Assembly (NCBI GenBank): GCA_021792255.1 | Contig: JAJYUZ010000003.1 | Coordinates: 73,405-137,404 of the forward strand | Direction of reading: 5' to 3' | Source of the DNA: Thermoplasmata archaeon | GTDB taxonomy: Archaea; Thermoplasmatota; Thermoplasmata; Thermoplasmatales; GCA-001856825 | Length of the DNA stretch: 64,000 nucleotides | In this document: piece after piece, positions 16,941 to 25,403 of the stretch | Position numbering within the stretch: position 1 is the first letter of the stretch | Layout: the number at the start of each line of letters is the position of its first letter | Made by a program: the position numbers and the translations under genes | Notes under the pieces: generated by a model | The model's database searches: none | Told to the model about the DNA's origin: nothing | Seen by the model: only the letters and a program-made list of their open reading frames with translations

Positions 16941-17111
16941 ATGATGAAAATTCTGCCGACTCGTTACAAATATCCTCTCTTCTTTCTAGGGATCCTTATG
17001 ATGGAAATCGCAGGAGTACTCTTCAAAGTGACAGACGTAGGAAGAGTTGGAATCGAAAGCATCGTCGTAGTAGGGTTCATAGTGTTCGCTTTTTCGATCA
17101 TTGCCACCTGA
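16941..17111 (+). CDS. 56-residue two-helix membrane protein at the end of the sdh1 operon
   Basis: A 56-codon frame starts at ATG 16941, three bases after the sdhC1 stop, and ends at TGA 17109-17111. The product is a basic tip (MMKILPTRYKYP) followed by two hydrophobic helices, about residues 12-28 and 40-55, joined by a short polar turn. The tight spacing and hairpin topology suggest a small accessory subunit of the first SDH complex, a counterpart of the tiny subunits known in many respiratory complexes. I recognise no family. The next promoter (17201) lies beyond it, so it belongs to the upstream transcript. Confidence 0.6.
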   Translation: MMKILPTRYKYPLFFLGILMMEIAGVLFKVTDVGRVGIESIVVVGFIVFAFSIIAT

Positions 17112-17200
17112 TCCGGATCAGATGAGGGAGAATTTGACTATTTTTCATTAAAAATATAATTTAAGCGTACTTAATTCCATTCTTCTATAAAAACTGAGAA

Positions 17201-17209
17201 TTTTTATAG
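17201..17209 (+). promoter_or_regulatory. TATA element of the second sdh operon
   Basis: TTTTTATAG is centred about 22 nt above the TTG at 17227. With no ATG in frame nearby, it supports a leaderless TTG start for sdhA2. Confidence 0.45.
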
Positions 17210-17226
17210 CGTCATGAACTTCCTTA

Positions 17227-18954
17227 TTGGAGATCTATTTGGTCGAAGTCTTTGATTACGATTTAGTGATAGTAGGTTCCGGACTGGCGGGTCTTCGAGC
17301 CGCGATCGAAGCAGCCAGAATTGGCAAGGGAAAGTTACGGATTGCCATAATTGCAAAAAACCAACTGATGCGACCCCACTCTATTTCTGCAGAAGGAGGG
17401 TCTGCTGCAGTTCTCTACATGGATGAAGGTGATTCTTTCGACCTTCACGCTTACGATACGATAAAAGGGTCAGACTATTTGTGCGACCAGGACGTCGTAG
17501 AATTTTTTGTTCGGCAGTGTCCGATAGATATTCTAGAGCTTGAACACTGGGGAATTCCGTGGGCAAGGAGAAATGACGGAAGAATCGCACAACGACCATT
17601 CGGAGGACACTCGTACCCGAGAGCGACTTTTGCAGCTGACAGGACTGGATTCTACGAAATTCACACTCTGTACGACACTCTTCTGAAATATGATAATGTA
17701 GACAAATTTCACGAACAATTCGTGTACGATTTCCTGATCGAAAACAACAGGTTTAGAGGAGTTGTAGCGTTCGATATTCCGACCGGACAGATCCGAATTT
17801 TCAAAGCAAGAGCTGGAATCGTTGCGACAGGTGGTCTTGGAAGACTGTATGGATACACCACCTATTCTCACCTAGTCACGGGAGATGGGTTGGCAATAGC
17901 TCTCAGAAGAGGTATGAAACTGAAGGATATAGAATTCGTTCAGTTCCATCCAACCGGACTGGTACCATCCGGAATTCTGATCACAGAAGGAGTCAGGGGC
18001 GACGGTGGCATACTAAGGAACGCGAAAGGAGAAAGATTCATGGAAAAGTATGCGCCTACCAAGAAAGACCTCGCACCAAGGGACATCGTTTCCAGAAGTA
18101 TGATGACAGAGATACTTGAAGGAAGAGGATTCAAGGGACCGGGTGGACTTGACTACCTCTTATTGGATTTCTCACCAATTGGTGCCGAGAAGATAAAGGA
18201 AAAACTCTCTCAAGTAAGGGAAATAGGGGCCCACTACGTCGGGATAGATCCCCTAGATTCGCCGCTTCCCGTTAGACCTTCTGCACACTACACAATGGGT
18301 GGAATAGACGTGACTCATACTGGATTCACTGGAGTCACCGGTCTGTGGGCAGCAGGCGAGACCGCGTGCCTTTCCATTCACGGATCGAACAGACTCGGTG
18401 CGAATTCCACCAGCGAGTGCGTCGTCTTCGGAAAGGTTGCAGGTGAAGATTCAGCAAAGTGGCTCTTGACCAATAGCAACTCGGTCGATCTTTCAGAAGG
18501 GGACAAAAAATATGCGGAGAATTTTCTTGCCGACGCTTACAGAGACAAAGGAGACTACGATCCATACGAGATAAAGAGAGAGTTGTGGACAACGATGGAC
18601 AAGGACGCATACGTTTTCAGAAACGAAAATGGACTTACTGAGGGATTGAAAATTATTCGGGGTTTAATCGAGAAGAGTGGAAAAATATCGATCTCAGAGA
18701 AGGGGAATGTGTACAACCAGAATCTGATCGCATCCTTAGAAATGAAAAATCTCGTCGAGCTTGCGGAAGTAGTGGTGAAGGGTGCTCTCGAGAGAAAAGA
18801 GAGCAGGGGCTCTCACTTCAGAACCGACTATCCAACGAGGGATGACGACAATTACCTCAAGCACACAATTGCCCGGAGAGCGGATGGTGCATTGAATATC
18901 AGTTACGTTCCAGTCACGTTAACAAAGTGGAAACCGGAACCGAGGGTATATTGA
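17227..18954 (+). CDS. sdhA: Succinate dehydrogenase/fumarate reductase flavoprotein, complex 2
   Basis: A 575-residue FAD subunit, paralogous to the one 3.5 kb upstream but clearly diverged. It has [10 protein letters not shown], the flavin-linking histidine in [22 protein letters not shown] with the active-site arginine, HYTMGGI and [10 protein letters not shown]. The start is a TTG: either 17227, which fits the TATA spacing, or 17239. Gene order A-C-D-B follows directly with 9-bp and overlapping spacings, so this is a four-subunit complex of the classical kind. Direction (succinate oxidation or fumarate reduction) cannot be told from sequence. Confidence 0.9.
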   Translation: MEIYLVEVFDYDLVIVGSGLAGLRAAIEAARIGKGKLRIAIIAKNQLMRPHSISAEGGSAAVLYMDEGDSFDLHAYDTIKGSDYLCDQDVVEFFVRQCPIDILELEHWGIPWARRNDGRIAQRPFGGHSYPRATFAADRTGFYEIHTLYDTLLKYDNVDKFHEQFVYDFLIENNRFRGVVAFDIPTGQIRIFKARAGIVATGGLGRLYGYTTYSHLVTGDGLAIALRRGMKLKDIEFVQFHPTGLVPSGILITEGVRGDGGILRNAKGERFMEKYAPTKKDLAPRDIVSRSMMTEILEGRGFKGPGGLDYLLLDFSPIGAEKIKEKLSQVREIGAHYVGIDPLDSPLPVRPSAHYTMGGIDVTHTGFTGVTGLWAAGETACLSIHGSNRLGANSTSECVVFGKVAGEDSAKWLLTNSNSVDLSEGDKKYAENFLADAYRDKGDYDPYEIKRELWTTMDKDAYVFRNENGLTEGLKIIRGLIEKSGKISISEKGNVYNQNLIASLEMKNLVELAEVVVKGALERKESRGSHFRTDYPTRDDDNYLKHTIARRADGALNISYVPVTLTKWKPEPRVY

Positions 18955-18963
18955 GGTGAAAAG

Positions 18964-19413
18964 ATGACGATCGAAAATAAGAAAGGGTGGATTTCGTGGT
19001 TCAACCCGTTCAAGTACGGGACGGACAGGTGGATGTACGCCCTCCACAGACTCACCGGAATCGTGCTTGGAGTTTACCTGATGTTCCACGTAGTAGAGAC
19101 CTCTAGAATCCTGGAAGGTGCTGTTACCTGGAACAGCCTAATGGTCTGGCTCGATTATCCTTTTGGTCCTCACTTCGGTCCGTTGATACTCTCCGCAGTT
19201 CTGCTGGCAGCCGTATATCACGCACTTAATGGCCTGCGCCTTACGATAGTCGAGAACGGTCTGATGCTTCCGAAACCTTACAGGCCGGAATATCCTTACA
19301 AGCCCAGATCACTAAGAGGATTGAACAATTTCCTAAAGATCTTCCTCGGATTCTTCATGATCGCAATCAGTGCAGTCGGCATAATCTACATCTTTACGGG
19401 GGCGATTCTGTGA
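18964..19413 (+). CDS. sdhC: Succinate dehydrogenase cytochrome b subunit C, complex 2
   Basis: A 149-residue membrane protein with three hydrophobic segments (about 31-48, 66-90 and 123-147). The segment DRWMYALHRLTGIVLG is the conserved SdhC start of helix I with its S/H-R-x-T-G pattern, and histidines in FHVVET and YHALNGLRL are candidate haem ligands. It pairs with the next gene (SdhD) to hold haem b and the quinone site. GAGGTGAAAAG just upstream of ATG 18964 looks like a ribosome binding site. The stop overlaps sdhD by 4 bp (GTGA). Confidence 0.85.
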   Translation: MTIENKKGWISWFNPFKYGTDRWMYALHRLTGIVLGVYLMFHVVETSRILEGAVTWNSLMVWLDYPFGPHFGPLILSAVLLAAVYHALNGLRLTIVENGLMLPKPYRPEYPYKPRSLRGLNNFLKIFLGFFMIAISAVGIIYIFTGAIL

Positions 19414-19811
19414 GAGAGTCTCAGATAATGTTCATTCAGTACATGACCGGATTACTCATCCTGGTATTCGGTTCGTTCCATTTTCTACTGATAAGCGCTC
19501 TTGCCCCTACCACAGATAAAGTTCTTTACAGCTACACCTACCTTAACGGCATCCGCACCCTTGCCGGAGGAACTCTGTACTATTCCACCGTGAAGGCCGT
19601 GTATACTTCACTGATGTGGGGATCCGTTTTCGAACTGCTCCTCACTTTTCTTGTATTCCATATATTCAACGGATTCAGAGTAATACTATCCGAACAGTTT
19701 CCCGGAAGCAAGGCTGAGAAGATCATCACCTATTCGGTGCTGATCGCTGCGATGATAGTTTTCATCTGGGGATCAAGGACGATTGTACTAATGTTGAATG
19801 GAGGTCTCTAA
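19410..19811 (+). CDS. sdhD: Succinate dehydrogenase membrane subunit D, complex 2
   Basis: A 133-residue protein with three hydrophobic segments (about 8-29, 68-88 and 103-127). SFHFLLI and FHIFNGFRVIL carry the histidines expected of an SdhD-type haem b and quinone subunit; the second parallels YHALNGLRL in SdhC, the usual pseudo-symmetry of these two proteins. The start is GTG 19410, overlapping the sdhC stop as GTGA. sdhB follows one base after its stop. Confidence 0.82.
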   Translation: MRESQIMFIQYMTGLLILVFGSFHFLLISALAPTTDKVLYSYTYLNGIRTLAGGTLYYSTVKAVYTSLMWGSVFELLLTFLVFHIFNGFRVILSEQFPGSKAEKIITYSVLIAAMIVFIWGSRTIVLMLNGGL

Positions 19812-19812
19812 T

Positions 19813-20616
19813 ATGCAGGAAATCGCACTGAAAGGATTTGGAGAGGTTGTCAAGACTGTCACGTTCAGAGTCAAGAGATACAGCCCCGAAAATGCGGATA
19901 TGCCGAGGTACATGGAATACAAAGTCCCGGTCCAGAGGGGAATGACCATACTCGACGGAATACTCTACATCAAGGAACATCTGGACCACTCACTTTCGGC
20001 CCGTTACTCCTGCAGAATGGGAATCTGCGGATCGTGCGGCATGATCATAAACGGAAAGGAGAAACTTGCGTGCCAGACCCAGATACTCGAGCTCGGCAAG
20101 GATCTGATCAAGGTGGATCCTATGGGAAACTACGAAATTGTGAAGGATCTGGTCCCCGATCTCTCGAAACTCTTCAGAAACCATCAAAAGGTAAAACCAT
20201 ACGTGCTGAGGGAGGAGGAATCTCCAACCAGTGAATACCTTCAAACTCCAGAACAGCGGGAAGAATATGCGATGTTTACCGATTGCATTCTCTGTGGAAT
20301 GTGCCTGTCGGCATGCCCTACGAACGCAGCCGACGAGCTCTACCTCGGTCCGCAAGCTCTCGCTCAGGGATTCAGGTACATCTCAGACAACAGAGACCTG
20401 GGATTCGAGGAGAGGTTGAACGTTCTGGATTCAAAACACGGCGTCTGGAGATGCCACTTTTCTGGAGCCTGTTCAGAGGTATGCCCCAAGGGAGTAGACC
20501 CAGCACTGGGCATTCAACTGCTGCGGCAACTCCTGACTGAAAACATATTCGTCAAACATAAACAGAAGGGTACGACAAGAGGTCCGGAGAGAAAGTCGGC
20601 ATCGGGAGTTTCCTGA
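19813..20616 (+). CDS. sdhB: Succinate dehydrogenase iron-sulfur subunit, complex 2
   Basis: A 267-residue iron-sulfur subunit with the textbook cysteine set: [2Fe-2S] C67, C72, C75 and C87; C158, C161, C164 and C168 (CILCGMCLSACP); and C214, C220 and C224 (CHFSGACSEVCPKG). This gives [4Fe-4S] and [3Fe-4S] clusters by analogy to E. coli SdhB. The frame opens at 19798, inside sdhD, but GGAGGT at 19801-19806 with a six-base spacer selects ATG 19813, one base after the sdhD stop. It closes the second sdh operon; complex I genes begin 61 bases later from their own promoter. Confidence 0.92.
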   Translation: MQEIALKGFGEVVKTVTFRVKRYSPENADMPRYMEYKVPVQRGMTILDGILYIKEHLDHSLSARYSCRMGICGSCGMIINGKEKLACQTQILELGKDLIKVDPMGNYEIVKDLVPDLSKLFRNHQKVKPYVLREEESPTSEYLQTPEQREEYAMFTDCILCGMCLSACPTNAADELYLGPQALAQGFRYISDNRDLGFEERLNVLDSKHGVWRCHFSGACSEVCPKGVDPALGIQLLRQLLTENIFVKHKQKGTTRGPERKSASGVS

Positions 20617-20644
20617 TGTTTCGTAAGCGCGATGCAATTCTAAA

Positions 20645-20656
20645 AAATTATAAATT
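20645..20656 (+). promoter_or_regulatory. TATA element of the nuo operon
   Basis: The AT-rich stretch AAATTATAAATT is centred about 27 nt upstream of ATG 20678 (nuoA). It lies in the only gap between the sdh2 and nuo operons. Confidence 0.45.
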
Positions 20657-20677
20657 TGATGATTCGCTTGAGGATAG

Positions 20678-21049
20678 ATGAGCATGACCCCTGAGTTGGC
20701 TGCCCTTGCTCTGGCAGTCATTATTGTACCTATAATCATTGCGATACTGCTCGGAACTGCGCACCACTTTTCTCCAAAGTCTTACGGAAAATATACTCAC
20801 GACAATTACGAGTGCGGTGAAGTAGCTTTGGGTGACTTCCAGTCGCCTTTGCCTCTGCAGTATTTCTTCTTCATGATGGCTTTCGTCGTTTTCGACGTTG
20901 ACTTCATTCTTCTTCTTCCCTGGGCAGGATACGTCAAGGCGCTTGGGACTGGAGTCTTCCTCGATGTGGTTCTGTTTATCGCCATAATGCTTGGTGGACT
21001 GTTCTACGCATCGAAGAAAGGATACATGAGGTGGTCGAGTGTCGGATAA
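20678..21049 (+). CDS. nuoA: NADH:quinone oxidoreductase-like subunit A
   Basis: A 123-residue membrane subunit with three helices. [20 protein letters not shown] is the signature loop of NuoA/ND3, with its conserved cysteine, followed by [17 protein letters not shown] with the acidic residues of helix 2. First gene of a 12-gene complex I operon; it overlaps nuoB by 11 bp. It helps form the quinone-site coupling region in the membrane arm. Confidence 0.93.
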   Translation: MSMTPELAALALAVIIVPIIIAILLGTAHHFSPKSYGKYTHDNYECGEVALGDFQSPLPLQYFFFMMAFVVFDVDFILLLPWAGYVKALGTGVFLDVVLFIAIMLGGLFYASKKGYMRWSSVG

Positions 21050-21497
21050 TATTCTGGTCACAACTCTGGATGAAGCACTCAAGTGGGGAACCGGAAAATC
21101 GCTGTGGCCTTTTACGTTCGGACTTGCCTGCTGTGCTATAGAAATGATGAGTGCAATGGGTTCGGATTATGACTGGGCGAGATTTGGTTCTGACGTTTTC
21201 AGGGATTCACCAAGGCACTCAGACCTCATGATCGTTTCAGGAACCGTCACCAAAAAAATGGCTCCAAGAATCCGGAGACTTTATGATCAAATGGCCTTTC
21301 CAAAGTTCGTTATCTCTATGGGAGCTTGCGCTTCCGCAGGTGGCCCCTACGTCAGAGGATATTCTGTTGTGGATGGAGTAGATCAGGTCGTGCCGGTCGA
21401 TGTGTACGTGTTCGGTTGCCCCCCGAGACCTGAAGCACTGATACAGGCCCTCAAGATGCTTCAGGACAGAATCGTTGCGGGGAAGGTGAAACATTGA
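21039..21497 (+). CDS. nuoB: NADH:quinone oxidoreductase-like subunit B
   Basis: A 152-residue subunit that holds the terminal N2 [4Fe-4S] cluster. The tandem cysteines are in LACCAIEMM, the third in [10 protein letters not shown] and the fourth in [11 protein letters not shown]. It lies next to the quinone site. The start is GTG 21039 inside the end of nuoA; the stop overlaps nuoC as TTGA. Confidence 0.95.
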   Translation: MSDNILVTTLDEALKWGTGKSLWPFTFGLACCAIEMMSAMGSDYDWARFGSDVFRDSPRHSDLMIVSGTVTKKMAPRIRRLYDQMAFPKFVISMGACASAGGPYVRGYSVVDGVDQVVPVDVYVFGCPPRPEALIQALKMLQDRIVAGKVKH

Positions 21498-21949
21498 TAC
21501 AAATCGAAAGCGAATCCTCGACCAAGAACGGGACAAGGATCGTTTACGTTTCAAAGGACAACGTTTTACCCTTCTTGAAGGAGAAAAAGGAGGAAGGTTT
21601 CGATACCCTCCTGATGGTATCCGGGGTCGATTATAAGGATCATCTAGAGGTGATCTATCACCTCCTCTCTTCAACAAACAACTCCAGACTGATAGTCAAG
21701 GCAAAGACGGACGATGAGGTCGAGTCCGTTACCTCTCTCTGGAAGGGAGCAAACTGGCACGAGAGAGAAACCTGGGACCTAGTGGGAATCAAGTTCAAGA
21801 ATCATCCCAACCTGACAAGAATACTTCTCGCAGAGGGATGGGTCGGTCACCCTTTGAGGAAGAATTATCCTATGGAGAAGAAGCAGTTCGTCAACCTGGC
21901 AGAAGACGGTGAAGACAGAGTCTCTTTTGAAAATACGGAGGGGTACTGA
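21494..21949 (+). CDS. nuoC: NADH:quinone oxidoreductase-like subunit C
   Basis: A 151-residue soluble subunit of the connecting arm. Typical NuoC segments are [26 protein letters not shown] split across 98-118, the RILLAEGW stretch and HPLRKNYPM at the C-terminus. Here nuoC and nuoD are separate genes, unlike the fused form in E. coli. The TTG start at 21494 overlaps the nuoB stop as TTGA. Confidence 0.92.
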   Translation: MIQIESESSTKNGTRIVYVSKDNVLPFLKEKKEEGFDTLLMVSGVDYKDHLEVIYHLLSSTNNSRLIVKAKTDDEVESVTSLWKGANWHERETWDLVGIKFKNHPNLTRILLAEGWVGHPLRKNYPMEKKQFVNLAEDGEDRVSFENTEGY

Positions 21950-21950
21950 A

Positions 21951-23057
21951 ATGGAAGACAAGATTATCGAAGTGAACTTTGGGCCCCAGCATCCTTCCAC
22001 ACATGGTGTACTTAGAATCAAGGTGAAACTGGACGGCGAAATAATAGTAGAAGCTCAGCCAATTATAGGATACCTTCACAGAAATGCAGAGAAGCTTGCA
22101 GAAATGGGAGCATATCCGAAAGGGATGGTCTATATCGACAGACTGGACTACGTAGCTGCCCTCAATATGGAACTTGGTCACGTATTGTCCATAGAGAACC
22201 TGATGGACGTCCAGGTACCAGAGAGAGCACTCTGGATCAGGATTCTCATGGTAGAACTGAACAGGATTGCCTCGCACCTCATATGGCTCGGAACTCACGG
22301 GTTGGACATGGGAATGCTCACCCCTTTCTTCTACTGTTTCAGGGAGAGGGAGAGAATACTGAGAATCTTCGACGAGATAACGGGTAGCAGACTCCTCTAC
22401 AACTACTTTGCAATAGGGGGGGTTTACTCCGATGTCACCCCAAAATCTATCGAAATGATCAAGGAATGGACTGAAGATTTCGTCGATAAGTTGGAAGAAA
22501 TACAGGCGATCCTCGGCAAGAGCTACATTTACGTCAGCAGGACGAGAGGGGTAGGAAAATTATCTCCCGAGGATGTGCTGTCGTACGGAGTCACTGGCCC
22601 GATGCAGAGGGCCTCTGGCATAAAGAGAGACCTCAGAAAGGATTCTCCTTACTTATTCTATGAAAAGATAAATTTTGAAATTCCCACCAGAACCGAGGGA
22701 GACGTGTACGCGAGATTCCTCGTCAGAGTGGAAGAGATGAGACAGAGCGCGAGAATAGTGAAACAAGTGCTCGAGAAGTTACCCCAAGGGGATTTCTACA
22801 ACAAGAAGTATTCTAAACCGATGCTCGTGAGGCTCAAAGCAACTGGTGAGTCATACGTTCCGACGGAGTCTCCAAAAGGAGAGTTCGGCATCTACCTAAT
22901 CGGCGACGGCTCCTCCATCCCGTACAGAGTAAGGATTAGGAGTCCGAGCTTTGCAAACCTTTCCTCAATACCCACGATGCTCAAGGGATACAAGATAGCG
23001 GACCTTACGGCAGCCGTCAGTTCGGCAGATCCGGTGTTCGGTGAGGTGGATAGATGA
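21951..23057 (+). CDS. nuoD: NADH:quinone oxidoreductase-like subunit D
   Basis: A 368-residue subunit related to the large subunit of [NiFe] hydrogenases; it forms the quinone cavity with NuoB. FGPQHPSTHGVLR is the family N-terminal motif, followed by GYLHRNAEKLAE and YIDRLDYV. The hydrogenase nickel cysteines are absent, as expected for a quinone-reducing complex. The frame is open from 21909 within nuoC; ATG 21951, one base after the nuoC stop, gives the usual start. It overlaps nuoH as ATGA. Confidence 0.95.
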   Translation: MEDKIIEVNFGPQHPSTHGVLRIKVKLDGEIIVEAQPIIGYLHRNAEKLAEMGAYPKGMVYIDRLDYVAALNMELGHVLSIENLMDVQVPERALWIRILMVELNRIASHLIWLGTHGLDMGMLTPFFYCFRERERILRIFDEITGSRLLYNYFAIGGVYSDVTPKSIEMIKEWTEDFVDKLEEIQAILGKSYIYVSRTRGVGKLSPEDVLSYGVTGPMQRASGIKRDLRKDSPYLFYEKINFEIPTRTEGDVYARFLVRVEEMRQSARIVKQVLEKLPQGDFYNKKYSKPMLVRLKATGESYVPTESPKGEFGIYLIGDGSSIPYRVRIRSPSFANLSSIPTMLKGYKIADLTAAVSSADPVFGEVDR

Positions 23058-24133
23058 ACCTATTCTTCTTCCTGATGAGTATCCTGTATGGAATAGTGAA
23101 GTTCCTTCACATCAATTTTATTCCCTTCACTTATCAGGGAGTGCCCGTAGGAATCTGGATTGCTTATTTCATCGTAGCTACGATCGAAGTGGTTCTCGTA
23201 TTCGCGTTCGCAATGCTGGCAGTAATCGTGATCATCTATGTCTTCAGAAAATACATGGCCGACGCGCAGAACAGAATAGGCCCGAACAGGGTTGGGCCCT
23301 GGGGTACGCTACAACTGATAGCAGATGTGTTCAAACTCATCCAGAAGCAGGATATAATTCCAACCGCCGCGGACAGAACTGCGTTCTTGGTCGCACCATA
23401 TCTTGTGTTCACTCCTGTCGTTCTTGGTTTCATCCTCATCCCGTTCGGCAGTGTTTCGATACTGAATCTGATGGTCGTGAATTTCAACTATACTATTCTC
23501 TTTTTGATCGCTTTTATGACGATTGCACCGGTCGGTGAGATAATCGGAGGGCTTGCGTCTCACAACAAATTCTCCCTGTACGGTGCACTGAGATCGGCAG
23601 CACAGGACGTCGGTTTTGAAGTTCCAATGCTGATATCGCTCATTTCCGTCATAGTGCTCGCAGGAAGCTATAATGCAAACGACATAGTGACTGCGCAGAG
23701 AATAGTTCCATTTATCGTTCCGGAGATCCTGGGATTCATCGTTTTCTTCTTGGCAATGATAGGAAGACAGTCGATCCCCCCGTTCGACCTACCAGAAAGC
23801 GGAAGCGAACTGGTGAGTGGATTTTCGACGGAGTACAGCGGGATGAGGTACGGAATATTCTACATGGCAAATTTTGGCTTCATGGCGCTGGCTTCCTTTG
23901 TGGTAGCCGTTATCTACCTAGGAGGGTGGGAGGGACCCATATTTCCCGGAACCATCTGGCTTGTAATCAAGGGAGCAGTTTTCATTTTCATATTCCTATT
24001 GACGTGGATATCTCTGGGTAGAGTGAGGATAGATCACCTGCTCAATATCGGGTGGAAGTATCTTCTTCCGCTTAGCATAATCAACCTGCTGATAAGTGCG
24101 GGCATTGCGCTATACTTTGGAGGTGTATTTTAA
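23054..24133 (+). CDS. nuoH: NADH:quinone oxidoreductase-like subunit H
   Basis: A 359-residue membrane subunit with about eight helices that forms the quinone tunnel entrance. MADAQNRIGPNRVGPWG and QLIADVFKLIQKQDIIP are the hallmark cytoplasmic loop, and PPFDLPESGSELVSGFSTEY is the second conserved loop with its glutamates. ATGA overlap with nuoD; nuoI begins immediately after the stop. Confidence 0.95.
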   Translation: MNLFFFLMSILYGIVKFLHINFIPFTYQGVPVGIWIAYFIVATIEVVLVFAFAMLAVIVIIYVFRKYMADAQNRIGPNRVGPWGTLQLIADVFKLIQKQDIIPTAADRTAFLVAPYLVFTPVVLGFILIPFGSVSILNLMVVNFNYTILFLIAFMTIAPVGEIIGGLASHNKFSLYGALRSAAQDVGFEVPMLISLISVIVLAGSYNANDIVTAQRIVPFIVPEILGFIVFFLAMIGRQSIPPFDLPESGSELVSGFSTEYSGMRYGIFYMANFGFMALASFVVAVIYLGGWEGPIFPGTIWLVIKGAVFIFIFLLTWISLGRVRIDHLLNIGWKYLLPLSIINLLISAGIALYFGGVF

Positions 24134-24607
24134 GTGTCAGATGCAGAAAAAATCCCAGGACCCATACAAGGAATTGCTGGGATTGTGAAGGGCATCTGGA
24201 CCGTGTTCATGGAAGGCTTCAAACCGAAGGTGACGAGGCAGGTCCCGGAAGAGAAGTTGGAATATCCGGCCAGGACGACGGGGAGAGTTTTCCTGAACGT
24301 TGAGAGCTGCATAGGCTGTACTCTCTGTGAGCAGATTTGCCCCAACGGTACAATCAGGATGGTGGATTTCCATCACGACAAGAAACAGGAATTCGAAAAG
24401 AAATATCCCAACAGGCGGGAGATCTATCCGAGCGTGGACGTGTCTACTTGCATCCACTGCAACCTGTGCGAAGAGATATGCCCTACTGGAGCAATAACTC
24501 TCGAGGCAGATGTGGAAGAGGTTCACTTCAAGAGAAAAAATACTAGGTACACGCCCGAACAACTTCAAAAGAAAGAAGTTGAGCTATGGGGGGAGGAGAG
24601 GGAGTGA
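24134..24607 (+). CDS. nuoI: NADH:quinone oxidoreductase-like subunit I
   Basis: A 157-residue ferredoxin-like subunit with two [4Fe-4S] motifs: C59, C62, C65, C69 (CIGCTLCEQICP) and C106, C109, C112, C116 (CIHCNLCEEICP). It passes electrons to NuoB. The start is GTG 24134. As nuoE, nuoF and nuoG are missing from the operon, this is the outermost iron-sulfur protein encoded here and the likely docking point for a soluble donor. It overlaps nuoJ as GTGA. Confidence 0.95.
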   Translation: MSDAEKIPGPIQGIAGIVKGIWTVFMEGFKPKVTRQVPEEKLEYPARTTGRVFLNVESCIGCTLCEQICPNGTIRMVDFHHDKKQEFEKKYPNRREIYPSVDVSTCIHCNLCEEICPTGAITLEADVEEVHFKRKNTRYTPEQLQKKEVELWGEERE

Positions 24608-24846
24608 TCGTCTTTTACATTCTTTCAATTTTGGCTATTGCTGCAGCAATGTTAGCTGCCTCCAGCAAGAATCTCCTTCACTCGACCCTGTGGTTGACCT
24701 TCCTCGTGGTCGATGTAGCAGGCATATTCTTCTATCTCGAGAACTACTTTATTTCTGCAATTCAAGTGCTGGTCTACGCAGGTGCGATTATAACCCTGAT
24801 TCTAACGTCTGTAATGCTCTCAAGGAGGTATCAAGATGAGGAGTAA
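24604..24846 (+). CDS. nuoJ: NADH:quinone oxidoreductase-like subunit J, N-terminal part
   Basis: An 80-residue membrane protein equal to the first three helices of NuoJ/ND6. It includes NLLHSTLWLTFLV and the conserved FISAIQVLVYAGAIITLIL segment (helix 3 with the pi-bulge region). The start is GTG 24604, overlapping the nuoI stop. The rest of NuoJ is encoded by a separate gene that begins within the last codons. Splitting is clean, with both parts opening and closing properly, so it is not a frameshift. Confidence 0.85.
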   Translation: MIVFYILSILAIAAAMLAASSKNLLHSTLWLTFLVVDVAGIFFYLENYFISAIQVLVYAGAIITLILTSVMLSRRYQDEE

Positions 24847-25075
24847 GTTTGCTGTCGTGCTTTCGATCCTGCTCTTCCTTATCATGATAACGTTCATACA
24901 GTTCGGCTCATTCCCGAACGGAACCATTCCCGTTAACACCGGAACTCCTGGAAGTCCCGGAATAACCCAGTCGCTGTTCACCATCTACCTGCTTCCATTC
25001 GAGATCGTCACTTTCCTTCTGGTAGCGGCCATGCTTGGTGCGATGTATCTGGGTGAGAGGGGTGAGAACAGATGA
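24836..25075 (+). CDS. nuoJ: NADH:quinone oxidoreductase-like subunit J, C-terminal part
   Basis: A 79-residue protein with two hydrophobic segments (about 4-22 and 48-68) and a linker rich in N, G and P. It corresponds to the last two helices of NuoJ; LLPFEIVTFLLVAAMLGAM is the expected final helix. A strong Shine-Dalgarno sequence AAGGAGGT at 24822-24829 lies six bases before ATG 24836, so this half has its own ribosome binding site although it overlaps the first half by 11 bp. ATGA overlap with nuoK. Confidence 0.82.
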   Translation: MRSKFAVVLSILLFLIMITFIQFGSFPNGTIPVNTGTPGSPGITQSLFTIYLLPFEIVTFLLVAAMLGAMYLGERGENR

Positions 25076-25401
25076 ATCTTTCGAGCTTAATCTCCGCTCC
25101 CATGAACATAGGAGTCGTCGAATTTCTATCGATAGCAATACTTGCCATCGGCATCTATTCATTCCTGAGCTCGAGGACTGTCGTCAAGGCCCTTATCTCC
25201 GTCGAGATCATGGTGAACGCCGGACTGATCAACCTGATCGGCGCTTCTAGCTACTACGGTAACGCAGCCGGTGCAGACATGACCCTGTTCGTTCTCGTAA
25301 TCGCCGCAGCAGAAACCGTCGTCGCAATGGCACTGTTTGTCGCCGTCTTCCGTAAAAAGGGATCGGCCGGACTAGACGTCCTTAAACTCTTGAGGTGGTA
25401 A
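25072..25401 (+). CDS. nuoK: NADH:quinone oxidoreductase-like subunit K
   Basis: A 109-residue three-helix subunit. VKALISVEIMVNAGLINLIG carries the conserved glutamate of helix 2 (the MrpC-like proton path), and VIAAAETVVAMALFVAVFR carries that of helix 3. It has an N-terminal extension of about 10 residues compared with shorter NuoK proteins. ATGA overlap with nuoJ and two bases from nuoL. Confidence 0.93.
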   Translation: MNLSSLISAPMNIGVVEFLSIAILAIGIYSFLSSRTVVKALISVEIMVNAGLINLIGASSYYGNAAGADMTLFVLVIAAAETVVAMALFVAVFRKKGSAGLDVLKLLRW

Positions 25402-25403
25402 AA

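Noticed and set aside
24604..25075. nuoJ frameshift pseudogene
   Set aside because: Both halves have proper starts and stops and the second has its own strong ribosome binding site, so this is a split gene.
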